5,308 bases of DNA from Chloroflexota bacterium (GTDB lineage Bacteria > Chloroflexota > FW602-bin22 > JAMCYS01), in contig JAJZQK010000298.1 of assembly GCA_021847625.1 (NCBI GenBank), forward strand, positions 1 to 5,308, in the 5' to 3' direction. A program made the translations under genes and the position numbers. Below the pieces are notes generated by a model. The model was not told where the DNA came from. It made no database searches and was given only the letters and a program-made list of their open reading frames with translations. Positions 1 through 5,308 of the stretch are shown here, one piece after another (the first letter of the stretch is position 1; each line of letters starts with the position of its first letter).

Positions 1-1
1 A

Positions 2-1156
2 GTTCGCACGTCGGTAAACCTGAACAAGGTCCGCACGGTGCGCGGCGACTTCCAGGCCAGGGACCTCTCCCTTGCGGTCGACACACCACGACGCAACGAG
101 CTGATCGTGGACGCCTACCGCAAGCATGGTGAGCGGCGTAGGGCAGTGGCCTTCACGGTGGACATCGCTCACGCCCAGCACCTCGCCGAAGCGTTCCGCG
201 ACGGAGGCTTCCGAGCTGACTGGGTCTCCGGCGAGCTGCCGATCGAGGAGCGACGAGAGCGCCTGCGTCGGCTACGCGACGGCGAGATCGACGTGCTCTC
301 GAACTGCGCGGTCCTAACGGAAGGCTGGGACGAGCCCTCCGTCGCCTGTCTCATCATGGCCCGACCCACGAAGTCCACCGGCCTCTACATTCAGATGGCC
401 GGCCGCGGCCTTCGCCCGTACCCCGGCAAGGACTATTGCCTCGTCGTCGACGTGAGCGACAACGCTCATGACATCTGCGCGCTCGGCACCCTCGACGGCG
501 ACGATGCGAGCTTCGCGAACGGCCGGAAGACCGACGGACTGGACGGCGGGATGGCGGGCGGCGAGAAGGAGGAGCCCGAAGAGCTCGGCGAGGGCGTGCA
601 GATCGTCGTCTCGACGATCGACCTGCTGGCTCGCTCGAAGTTCCGCTGGCGGATCGAACGCAACCGCATGATCCTGGAGGCCGGCCCCGGCCAAGAGATC
701 AACCTCGATGAGGTCGAGGGAGACCTGTGGACCGTCACGCTGAGGCAGGGGCGCGAGCTGCGCCCTCTTACGGATCGGCCGCTGCCGGTCAGCTACGCGC
801 AGGGTGTCGCCGAAGACTACGTGCGGGCCAACCAGCTCGAGGGCTACGCGGCCCGCGACGCTGCCTGGTTGAAGAAGCCTGCCTCCGACGCGCAGATTGA
901 CCTCCTGAGGCGCGAGTTCAATATCGCGGCTCCACGGGGGACTACGCGCGGCGAAGCGCAGGAGATGATCCGGCAGGCGTTCCGCGACCGCAACCTGAAC
1001 GACCCGAACGCCCCATGGCGGCAAGACCCGGCATCGGAGAAGCAGCTTGCCTGGATGCGGGCGCACGGCTATGCGGTACGCCCCGGTTTCACGAAGGGCG
1101 ACTTCTCTGACCTCATGGAGCGGCTCAGGAGTCGTGGGCACAGGAATCGAGCCTAG
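2..1156 (+). CDS. SSL2-type superfamily II DEAD/DEAH helicase, C-terminal part (5' truncated)
   Basis: This is the second RecA-like domain and tail of an ATP-dependent DNA/RNA helicase (COG1061/SSL2-like SF2). The frame is open back to base 2, and residues before the GTG at 38 still resemble the family, so the gene starts outside the window and 38 is not its start. Motifs seen: VAFTVDIAHAQHLAEAF (motif IV region, from about nt 149), VLTEGWDEP (motif V, 311-337) and QMAGRGLRPYPGK (motif VI with arginine fingers, 392-430), then a VVDVSDN strand. The Walker A and DEAD/H motifs would lie upstream. After the core comes an acidic linker (about 545-590), a beta-rich stretch, and two copies of a PAS-x2-Q module (878-985 and 1028-1123) like those at the C-termini of phage and nucleic-acid enzymes. 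The stop is TAG at 1154-1156. Family assignment is firm; the biological role (phage, defence or repair) cannot be told from this half. Confidence 0.93.
   Translation, partial: VRTSVNLNKVRTVRGDFQARDLSLAVDTPRRNELIVDAYRKHGERRRAVAFTVDIAHAQHLAEAFRDGGFRADWVSGELPIEERRERLRRLRDGEIDVLSNCAVLTEGWDEPSVACLIMARPTKSTGLYIQMAGRGLRPYPGKDYCLVVDVSDNAHDICALGTLDGDDASFANGRKTDGLDGGMAGGEKEEPEELGEGVQIVVSTIDLLARSKFRWRIERNRMILEAGPGQEINLDEVEGDLWTVTLRQGRELRPLTDRPLPVSYAQGVAEDYVRANQLEGYAARDAAWLKKPASDAQIDLLRREFNIAAPRGTTRGEAQEMIRQAFRDRNLNDPNAPWRQDPASEKQLAWMRAHGYAVRPGFTKGDFSDLMERLRSRGHRNRA
878..1123 (+). repeat. Two-copy 'PASxxQ' module in the helicase C-terminus
   Basis: At the protein level two related segments follow one another. 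The first reads PASDAQIDLLRREFNI, then a T-R-G-E-A helix. The second reads PASEKQLAWMRAHGY, then a T-K-G-D-F helix. They share the spacing Pro-Ala-Ser-x-x-Gln, a hydrophobic helix, a turn, Thr-Arg/Lys-Gly and a second helix. Similar 'ATEKQ...L...G...EAS.LI' tails occur on helicases, exonucleases and phage proteins and are thought to be small accessory binding modules. The duplication is read directly; its function is inference. Confidence 0.6.
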
Positions 1157-1165
1157 CCAGCCACT

Positions 1166-1192
1166 GCGGGCGTGGGCGATACCCGCGCCCGC
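1166..1192 (+). terminator. GC-rich hairpin after the helicase gene, probable terminator
   Basis: An 11-bp stem (GCGGGCGTGGG at 1166-1176 with CCCGCGCCCGC at 1182-1192, one G-U wobble) closes a five-base loop (CGATA). It starts nine bases after the helicase stop. The U-tract is poor (CTTTCC follows), so termination may be partial or need other factors. If active, it separates the helicase from the next gene and argues that the next gene starts after the hairpin. Confidence 0.6.
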
Positions 1193-1217
1193 TTTCCGTG
1201 TCCTTGGGGGTGGAGCG

Positions 1218-1607
1218 CTGACCGACGAGACCTTTCCTGAATGGCTTGAGCGAATGCGGCAGGCAAGCCGCTACAGATTCTCCGTGCTGGAGGCATCTTG
1301 GGCTGTAGAACTTCCGGTCGACACCGTCGAGACGCTGGTGCGAGACCTGATCCAGCGCAGGGTGCTCTTCAGCCGGGGCGTGTTCCGCCGGTGCCCTGCG
1401 TGCGGGGGCGGCAACGACGAGGCCATGCTGCTCGACGGCACGTGCCGATACTGCGGCAAAGACCTCTCCGACGTCGATGGGGTTGAGACCTTCGGCTTCT
1501 TGGGGCGGCCGCCCTTGGACCTGGGTGAGATTCGTCCCAATCCGAGGCAGGGGGTCGAAGAGACGCGCCGCGCTGTCGAGGGCATGTTGACGGGGTCTGC
1601 GCGTTAG
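1218..1607 (+). CDS. Small winged-helix plus zinc-ribbon protein
   Basis: From the start chosen here the product is 129 residues. Residues 20-55 (FSVLEASWAVELPVDTVETL onward to LVRDLIQRRVLF) look like a helix-turn-helix or winged-helix unit. Residues 58-82 form a zinc ribbon with pairs CPAC (C59, C62) and CRYC (C76, C79). The rest is a Pro/Gly-containing tail with a final helix. It is probably a DNA-binding or adaptor protein; no named family is recognised. The start is uncertain. CTG at 1218 has GGGGGTGGAG just upstream and lies past the hairpin. ATG at 1254 is the conventional alternative with a weak ribosome binding site and would trim the N-terminus. GTG at 1134 would overlap the helicase and translate through the hairpin. 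The stop is TAG 1605-1607. The gene converges with the exported-protein gene 44 bases further on. Confidence 0.75.
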   Translation: MTDETFPEWLERMRQASRYRFSVLEASWAVELPVDTVETLVRDLIQRRVLFSRGVFRRCPACGGGNDEAMLLDGTCRYCGKDLSDVDGVETFGFLGRPPLDLGEIRPNPRQGVEETRRAVEGMLTGSAR

Positions 1608-1627
1608 GTGAAGTCGCGAAGGGCTAA

Positions 1628-1650
1628 GGGGCAGACAAGCACCGCGCCCC
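1628..1650. terminator. Weak candidate hairpin between convergent genes
   Basis: GGGGC (1628-1632) and GCCCC (1646-1650) can form a 5-bp stem around a 13-base loop in the short gap between the two convergent stop codons. Read on the minus strand it is followed by TTAGCCCTT, which contains few T residues. Its position is right for a shared terminator, but the stem is short and the loop long. Confidence 0.25.
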
Positions 1651-1651
1651 G

Positions 1652-2176
1652 TCAGTGGATGCTGTCCAGGATGCGCGTCGCCACCGAGTAGTCGTACTTG
1701 GGCAGGAACAGGTCCGCTCTAACGCCGTTGCACAGTATGGCTGGCGTCTCGCAGACCAGTTCATTGGACTGAAGCACGCCCCTATCTGGGTACGGGTCCC
1801 CTGACCGAACAGGGATGGAGAATGCGATGCGCAATCGGCTGATGACATGCATCGTAGCGCCGTCGATAGGGCCGTAGTCGTCAATGCCGAACTGTCCAAA
1901 GTCCAGGACCAGCTTCTGATTCAGGTTGCGAGGGTTCCAAAACACCTTGTACGCGTCGTAAACCCCTACGTGGCACAGACTAGCCCGCGGCTTTAGCGCA
2001 GCCACAGGCACGCCGTCCGCGGGATACCGCGTAGGCGTTCGGCACATCGGCACATTCATCTCGCGCCACCCTGGAGGCACCCACACACCTGCGGCCTGGG
2101 CGTTGTCTCCAAAGGTGGAGGTGGCCAGCAGCGCGCACACCACAGCAAGAACCCGTAGAATCCTTTGAACGAGCAT
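1652..2176 (-). CDS. Small exported four-cysteine protein of unknown function
   Basis: The product is 174 residues from ATG at 2176. A GGGGGT ribosome binding site sits six bases upstream of this ATG. A GTG at 2182 is in frame but directly abuts that site, so it is less likely. Residues 1-28 are a typical Sec signal peptide: basic start (VQRILR), hydrophobic core (VLAVVCALLA) and an AQA-A cleavage region with no lipobox. The mature part has an aromatic start (VWVPPGW) and four cysteines (C45, C68, C142, C149), which suits two disulfides in an oxidising compartment. There are no membrane segments after the signal and no catalytic motif that I recognise. It lies 27 bases downstream of the PDZ-protease gene on the same strand, so the two are probably co-transcribed. 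It could be a substrate, inhibitor or partner of that protease, which is inference from position only. Confidence 0.82.
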   Translation of the reverse strand: MLVQRILRVLAVVCALLATSTFGDNAQAAGVWVPPGWREMNVPMCRTPTRYPADGVPVAALKPRASLCHVGVYDAYKVFWNPRNLNQKLVLDFGQFGIDDYGPIDGATMHVISRLRIAFSIPVRSGDPYPDRGVLQSNELVCETPAILCNGVRADLFLPKYDYSVATRILDSIH

Positions 2177-2182
2177 CGTCAC

Positions 2183-2188
2183 ACCCCC
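2183..2188 (-). promoter_or_regulatory. Ribosome binding site that decides the start of the small exported protein
   Basis: On the minus strand GGGGGT lies six bases before the ATG at 2176 and directly against the GTG at 2182. The spacing favours the ATG. Confidence 0.5.
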
Positions 2189-2203
2189 GTGCCGGAGCTT
2201 ATG

Positions 2204-3460
2204 TCACCTAGGGCAGGCCAATGTGAGTGTCCAGGTGGAGCCATTGTTCGAGAAGCTGTCGCCAAGCTTCAGGATGTCGGGGCCGAACGCCTCGTCCGAC
2301 GAATTGGTCAGTCCCCAAACCTCAAGCGTGCCGCTGGCGACTGGTTCGTACAGCCCGTTATCGAGCACCAGGAAGTCCGCCGCCGGAATGTGGTAGAGGT
2401 AGGTGGTCTCTGAAGCCCCAGATACGATGCCGCCCGTCGACATGCTCCAATAGGGGCTAAAGCCCAGGCTGCGTAACATTGCATCCGGGAAAGAAGTGTG
2501 GACGCCGCCGGTGTCCAGAATCACGGTCTGCGGCGAGGTGCTTCCGTTCGGCCCAACAATCTTGACGGTCAGGTCGATGCGGTTGCCTAACAGGGAGGGC
2601 GTAATGCTGCCCGTGAGCGGCGAGGGGCAGGGCTGCGTCGCTAGCGTGGCAACACCTTCCTCGGCCTCCCAGGACGCGCTTAACAAGTCAACGACGCGGT
2701 GGTAGTAGGCGACCTGGATCGTCTCTCCCGGCGACGAACTGGCCAGAACGTTGCTCAGGGCCGCACAGGTGGGAGTCCAGTACGTCGCGCCACGTGCGAC
2801 CACCGAGTAGATCACGTCACCTACCGGATCCGTTCGGTCCTCTGATCCGACAAGACCCATCAGGGCTGCTGGTGTGCCAGGGTAAACATGCACAACCTCG
2901 CAGCCCTGCACGGTCCAGTCGCTGGGAGCATCAGTCATTTCGATGCCGAGGTAGCCGGGTTGACTCACGGTGGCTGACGTCCCGCTGCCCGAGCTACTGT
3001 TGCTGCCACCGCCGGTGCCCGCGCCGCTGCCGGAGGTGCCGCCTATTGCGTATTGCGTTGGCAAAGGTCGTGAAGACACGAGCGTGGAGCCGTTCCAGCG
3101 AAAAACGATGTATGCCCGCTGACCGCCGCGAACGTCGCTGGTCATGACCGTGATGGCGTCCGGCGTAGCATCGGTGATGCGTGCCGCGTAGAGGTTGAAG
3201 GCACGCACTTTGCGAGCGCCGATCCAGAACACGAAGCGGTAGAGTTGACCGTTGCTTGAACTGACTCCCTCGGCGGCGCCGAGCGTTCCCCTATGCCCGT
3301 CCGAAGTGTGCCAGTAGGCGACGTAGCGATAGGGGTACAGCGCGGTGACGACGTTGTTGTGTGTGAGTCCTGTCTGTGCGCCTACAGTTCCGGGAAGAGC
3401 GCAGATCGCCGTGACTAAGGTCGCAGCAAGAAGACTCCGCCATCTTCGCAACGGATCCAC
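2204..3460 (-). CDS. Exported PDZ - retropepsin-like aspartic protease
   Basis: This 418-residue product starts at GTG 3460; TTG at 3451 is possible. Residues 1-29 are a Sec signal peptide (basic LRRWR, hydrophobic core, GTVGAQ cleavage region) without a lipobox. Residues 30-135 form a beta-rich domain whose YRFVFWIG and IVFRWNGSTLVSSRPLP segments recall LppP/LprE-family proteins (tentative). Residues 139-165 are a Ser/Gly/Thr linker. Residues 169-256 look like a PDZ domain: YLGIEM carboxylate-loop strand, PGTPAALMGL, and VGDVIYSV. Residues 282-412 are retropepsin-like: VILDTGGVHTSFP with DTG at 316-318, a Gly-rich flap near 343-349, and AFGPDILKLG matching the family's 'LGxDxL'. One DTG per chain implies a dimer. 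C187/C232 and C278/C416 could pair, the second pair closing the protease domain. There is no transmembrane helix after the signal. It probably acts outside the membrane; the substrate is unknown. It is first in a two-gene unit. Confidence 0.85.
   Translation of the reverse strand: MDPLRRWRSLLAATLVTAICALPGTVGAQTGLTHNNVVTALYPYRYVAYWHTSDGHRGTLGAAEGVSSSNGQLYRFVFWIGARKVRAFNLYAARITDATPDAITVMTSDVRGGQRAYIVFRWNGSTLVSSRPLPTQYAIGGTSGSGAGTGGGSNSSSGSGTSATVSQPGYLGIEMTDAPSDWTVQGCEVVHVYPGTPAALMGLVGSEDRTDPVGDVIYSVVARGATYWTPTCAALSNVLASSSPGETIQVAYYHRVVDLLSASWEAEEGVATLATQPCPSPLTGSITPSLLGNRIDLTVKIVGPNGSTSPQTVILDTGGVHTSFPDAMLRSLGFSPYWSMSTGGIVSGASETTYLYHIPAADFLVLDNGLYEPVASGTLEVWGLTNSSDEAFGPDILKLGDSFSNNGSTWTLTLACPR
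2966..3046 (-). repeat. Low-complexity Ser/Gly/Thr linker segment
   Basis: The segment encodes a stretch made almost only of Gly, Ser and Thr with one Asn, joining the N-terminal domain to the PDZ domain. Such flexible linkers are common in exported multidomain proteins. The DNA is not a simple tandem repeat, so slippage is not obvious. Confidence 0.7.
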
Positions 3461-3613
3461 CCGCCTTCACCACGATCCTCCAAGCCAACAGTACCACAAT
3501 TACCCTGTAAGGAAGGTCTGCAGCAGGCGGTCGGGCGTCGCGGCTCCGACACCGACTTTCGGCGCGGCGTCGCGCAGAGAGGGGCGCCACGCCACAAGAA
3601 AGGAAGGGGATAC

Positions 3614-3633
3614 GCGGGTCGTACCGTACCCGC
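3614..3633. promoter_or_regulatory. Short palindromic element, possible operator or hairpin
   Basis: GCGGGT (3614-3619) and ACCCGC (3628-3633) are perfect inverted arms around an eight-base centre (CGTACCGT). The outer bases continue the symmetry partly. Position between divergent units suits an operator, but there is no second copy in the window and no run of T for a terminator. Confidence 0.35.
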
Positions 3634-3721
3634 ATGGCTGGCGGGCTGTCGGTTTCCAGGCCGTGTTGCGTTGTTGTGTCCAAGCAGGGAACCCGGCAGA
3701 TGCTTGTTCACATTCTTCTCG

Positions 3722-3802
3722 TAATGCGAACCGAATCGGCCTGATCGGGACCGTTTCGGTGGTCGCCAGGGGCAGCTAAGGCCAGTTTTCGAGTTCGCAT
3801 TA
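3722..3802. repeat. 10-bp perfect inverted repeat next to the integrase start
   Basis: TAATGCGAAC at 3722-3731 is the exact reverse complement of GTTCGCATTA at 3793-3802. Allowing one bulged base, the match extends inward by four more bases (CGAA against TTCG). The arms enclose 61 bases that include smaller symmetries such as ACCGTTTCGGT (3750-3760). The right arm ends two bases before the integrase ribosome binding site. It could be a recombinase-binding or attachment-related site, an operator for integrase autoregulation, or a leader RNA stem. The repeat is certain; the role is inferred from position. Confidence 0.65.
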
Positions 3803-3804
3803 TT

Positions 3805-3811
3805 GAGGAGG
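3805..3811 (+). promoter_or_regulatory. Strong ribosome binding site of the integrase
   Basis: GAGGAGG lies eight bases before the ATG at 3820. The in-frame GTG at 3811 overlaps this site and cannot use it, so ATG 3820 is the preferred start. Confidence 0.8.
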
Positions 3812-3819
3812 TGGCCAGG

Positions 3820-4671
3820 ATGGCGCTCATCGACGAGTTCCTGTCCGCCAAGAAGGCGAAGGGAGCGAGCGCGCACACGCTGTCCGGCTACCTCGACGCA
3901 TGGGAGTCGTTCGCGCGCTGGTACGAGGAGACGACCGGCCAGCAGCTCGAGCCAGACAGGACGAGCTCGCTCGACGCGGCCGAGTTCCGGCGTCACCTGC
4001 AGGAGTCGCTCAAACCGTCGAGCGTCAACACCCGCTTGCGGCAGGTCAAGGCAGTGTTCGCCTGGGCGGCGGAGACCGGGCTGACCGAACGGGACCCGCT
4101 GCAGGAGGTCCGGCCATTGCCTGAAGACGACGCGCCGGTGCGGACGCTCGACCGCCGTACGATGGCCGCACTCCTGCGCGAGGCCCAGAGGGGTGGGGGA
4201 GCACGGGACGTCGCTCTCTACACCCTGCTCGTGCAGACAGGATTGCGCATCGCGGAAGCCCTGGCGCTTACCTGGAACGACCTCACCATTCGGGAGCGCA
4301 GCGGCTACGTGACGGTGCGCAAGGGCAAGGGCGGGAAGCGGCGCACGGTGCCGCTCACGCTCACGGCGCGCATCGCCCTCCTCGCGTGGAGAGAGGCGGC
4401 CGGCGCCGCTTCAGGTGATCCGGTCTTCCCGATCGGGGCCCGTGCGGTACAGAAGGCGCTCGCTCGCTACGCGCGTCGAGCAGGGATCGAAGGCAAGGTG
4501 ACGCCGCACATGTTCCGGCACACCTTCTGCAAGGCGCTCGTGGACGCCGGGGAGAGCCTGGACCGGGTGGCCGTCCTTGCAGGACACGCCTCGCTCAACA
4601 CGACGGCCCGGTACACGAAGCCGACGGAGAAAGACCTCGAGCAGGCCGTGAGCAGGCTTGAGTGGATTTGA
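3820..4671 (+). CDS. Tyrosine recombinase / integrase (XerC/D-like)
   Basis: The product is a complete 283-residue site-specific recombinase that cuts and rejoins DNA through a phosphotyrosine intermediate. Residues 1-90 are the SAM-like core-binding domain (LIDEFLSAKKAKGASAHTLS, then SSVNTRLRQVKAVFAWA). Residues 105-283 are the catalytic domain with the full set of active-site residues: R143 in TGLRIAEAL, K170 in the beta-hairpin RKGKGGKRRTVPL, H230 and R233 in TPHMFRHTF, H256 in AGHASLN, and nucleophile Y265 in TTARYTKP. Length and motif order match XerC/XerD and short phage or element integrases. It lacks the extra N-terminal arm-binding domain of lambda-type integrases. No excisionase or partner recombinase is in view. 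The stop TGA (4669-4671) runs into the ribosome binding site of the next gene. An inverted repeat lies directly upstream. A housekeeping Xer role is possible but the surroundings favour a mobile-element recombinase. Confidence 0.95.
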   Translation: MALIDEFLSAKKAKGASAHTLSGYLDAWESFARWYEETTGQQLEPDRTSSLDAAEFRRHLQESLKPSSVNTRLRQVKAVFAWAAETGLTERDPLQEVRPLPEDDAPVRTLDRRTMAALLREAQRGGGARDVALYTLLVQTGLRIAEALALTWNDLTIRERSGYVTVRKGKGGKRRTVPLTLTARIALLAWREAAGAASGDPVFPIGARAVQKALARYARRAGIEGKVTPHMFRHTFCKALVDAGESLDRVAVLAGHASLNTTARYTKPTEKDLEQAVSRLEWI

Positions 4672-4675
4672 GGAG
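4671..4675 (+). promoter_or_regulatory. Ribosome binding site touching the integrase stop
   Basis: AGGAG begins on the last base of the integrase TGA stop and lies six bases before GTG 4682. This arrangement suggests translational coupling of the following gene to the integrase. Confidence 0.55.
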
Positions 4676-4681
4676 TAAACC

Positions 4682-5308
4682 GTGCTTCGCGCGGGGACGT
4701 CTTTCAAAAGGCTGAGAGGAGGAAACTGGTGTGGCAAACGCGGAATAACTCACCAATTGGAATTTGCGGTGGCGGTGAACATCATGTTGATGCTGACGGA
4801 ACACCTCTGGCACTGTCCTTTGTGTCACGCGATCGGAACAGTCCGGTGGGAGAAGCAAGGGCTGTTCGCTCCCAAGATCCTGAACTGCACTGCATGCCAG
4901 GCCCATTGGGAAGTGAAAGGTAGGGCGATGACGCTGATGGGCGAGGGCAATGCAAGTGACGCGGGCCCCTCTCCCACCACGACGGACGGATGGATCAGTC
5001 TCGTTCAATCGGTGATGCCACCGCTCCAGCCCATCGCGGCCGGTGCGGTGACGCTGCAAAAAGGCGAGGCCGCGTACCTGTCCTTCCCCAGCGCCACGCT
5101 CTATGAAGAGCAGACCATAAGGCATACGTCTGGGGGTGGACGGGGCGTTTCTGTCCGTGTCGCTAGAGGCGTGTACCTTCGATCAGGCGGCGGACGAGCA
5201 ACAACGACATACGACAAGCAGTTGCGGGCGACAGCGACTGGACAGCTCACGCTGACAAGTAAGCGCATCCTATATCGGTGGAGGAGTGCGGACCCTCCAA
5301 ATACCGCT
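4682..5308 (+). CDS. Zinc-ribbon protein with PH/GRAM-like C-terminal domain (3' truncated)
   Basis: The frame is open for 209 codons from GTG 4682 to the right edge with no stop. From that start, residues 44-77 form a zinc ribbon: CPLC (C45, C48) and CTAC (C69, C72) with QAHWEV after it. A Ser/Thr/Pro linker follows at about 88-103. Residues 125-209 match a bacterial domain with the pattern 'GE..y...', 'GGGRGVSVRVARGVYLRSGG' and 'GQLTLTSKRILYRW'. The 'LTxKRIxY/F' ending is typical of small PH/GRAM-like domains, which often bind lipid or protein partners. The end of that domain is missing. The start is uncertain: GTG 4682 has a good ribosome binding site and near-overlap with the integrase, whereas ATG 4784 with GGCGGTG upstream would begin just before the zinc ribbon and trim a non-conserved-looking leader. 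Function is unknown; the integrase may be co-transcribed with it. Confidence 0.75.
   Translation, partial: MLRAGTSFKRLRGGNWCGKRGITHQLEFAVAVNIMLMLTEHLWHCPLCHAIGTVRWEKQGLFAPKILNCTACQAHWEVKGRAMTLMGEGNASDAGPSPTTTDGWISLVQSVMPPLQPIAAGAVTLQKGEAAYLSFPSATLYEEQTIRHTSGGGRGVSVRVARGVYLRSGGGRATTTYDKQLRATATGQLTLTSKRILYRWRSADPPNTA

Larger units (their letters stand above)
3461..3804. other. Non-coding divergent intergenic region
   Basis: This stretch of about 340 bases separates the minus-strand exported operon from the plus-strand integrase. No frame across it resembles a protein; the open frames have Arg/Pro/His-rich, shadow-like composition. It should hold promoters for both directions. The AT-richest patch, about 3481-3512, sits just upstream of the protease gene and is the likeliest promoter area for that operon, but I see no convincing -35/-10 pair. 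It also contains a hairpin (3614-3633) and a long-range inverted repeat (3722-3802), listed separately. Confidence 0.6.

Noticed and set aside
314..1141. Long open frame on the minus strand (275 codons) opposite the helicase
   Set aside because: It is a GC-rich shadow of the helicase frame; its translation has no recognisable motif and the plus-strand frame carries clear SF2 motifs V and VI.
3345..3779. Plus-strand open frame of 144 codons before the integrase
   Set aside because: It overlaps the protease N-terminus antisense, has Arg/His/Cys-rich random-looking composition, and shows no domain.
3726..3798. GCGAAC/GTTCGC arms as a LexA/SOS box
   Set aside because: A Gram-positive SOS box needs GAAC and GTTC separated by four bases; here the arms are tens of bases apart.
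3291..3996. Two minus-strand open frames (3291-3683 and 3415-3996) across the intergenic region
   Set aside because: They overlap the start of the exported protease gene and the integrase in other frames, and their Arg/Ser/Pro-rich translations look non-coding.
4729..4923. 64-residue frame starting just after AGGAGG
   Set aside because: Despite the good ribosome binding site, it overlaps the zinc ribbon out of frame and its sequence resembles no protein; kept only as a finding about the ribosome binding site.
4595..5125. Minus-strand open frame of 176 codons at the right end
   Set aside because: It is antisense to the integrase C-terminus and the zinc-ribbon/PH-like gene, both of which have specific conserved motifs.
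1..5308. CRISPR array, tRNA, rRNA or insertion-sequence ends
   Set aside because: No regularly spaced direct repeats, no cloverleaf-like or rRNA-like segment and no transposase were seen.

Overview
This is a high-GC bacterial window with AGGAGG/GAGGAGG-type ribosome binding sites. It carries six supported protein genes and no RNA genes or CRISPR array. The sequence does not fix the lineage: a GC-rich Gram-positive or Chloroflexota-like bacterium would fit, but that is inference. Two genes run off the window ends. The content (SF2 helicase, small zinc-ribbon proteins, a lone tyrosine recombinase, exported proteins of unknown role) looks like an accessory or integrated region rather than a core operon.

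Left part (2-1607, + strand). The C-terminal half of an SSL2-type superfamily II helicase is cut by the left edge and carries two copies of a short C-terminal module. A GC-rich hairpin follows its stop. Next is a small protein with a probable winged-helix segment followed by a four-cysteine zinc ribbon. Its start codon is uncertain.

Middle part (1652-3460, - strand). Two genes are transcribed right to left with a 27-base gap. The first encodes an exported protein with an N-terminal domain that may be LppP/LprE-like, a Ser/Gly linker, a PDZ domain and a retropepsin-like aspartic protease domain with a DTG active-site motif. The second encodes a small exported protein with four cysteines that I do not recognise. 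They probably form an envelope or secreted module. The operon is convergent with the helicase-side genes and divergent from the integrase.

Right part (3461-5308, + strand). A roughly 340-base non-coding stretch holds a hairpin and a 10-bp perfect inverted repeat, one arm of which abuts the integrase ribosome binding site. The integrase is a complete XerC/D-like tyrosine recombinase with every catalytic residue visible. Its stop codon touches the ribosome binding site of another zinc-ribbon protein, whose C-terminal domain ends in a PH/GRAM-like 'LTSKRILY' motif. That frame stays open to the right edge, so the gene is truncated here.

The points most worth following are the exported PDZ-retropepsin protein with its small partner, and the inverted repeat beside the recombinase.
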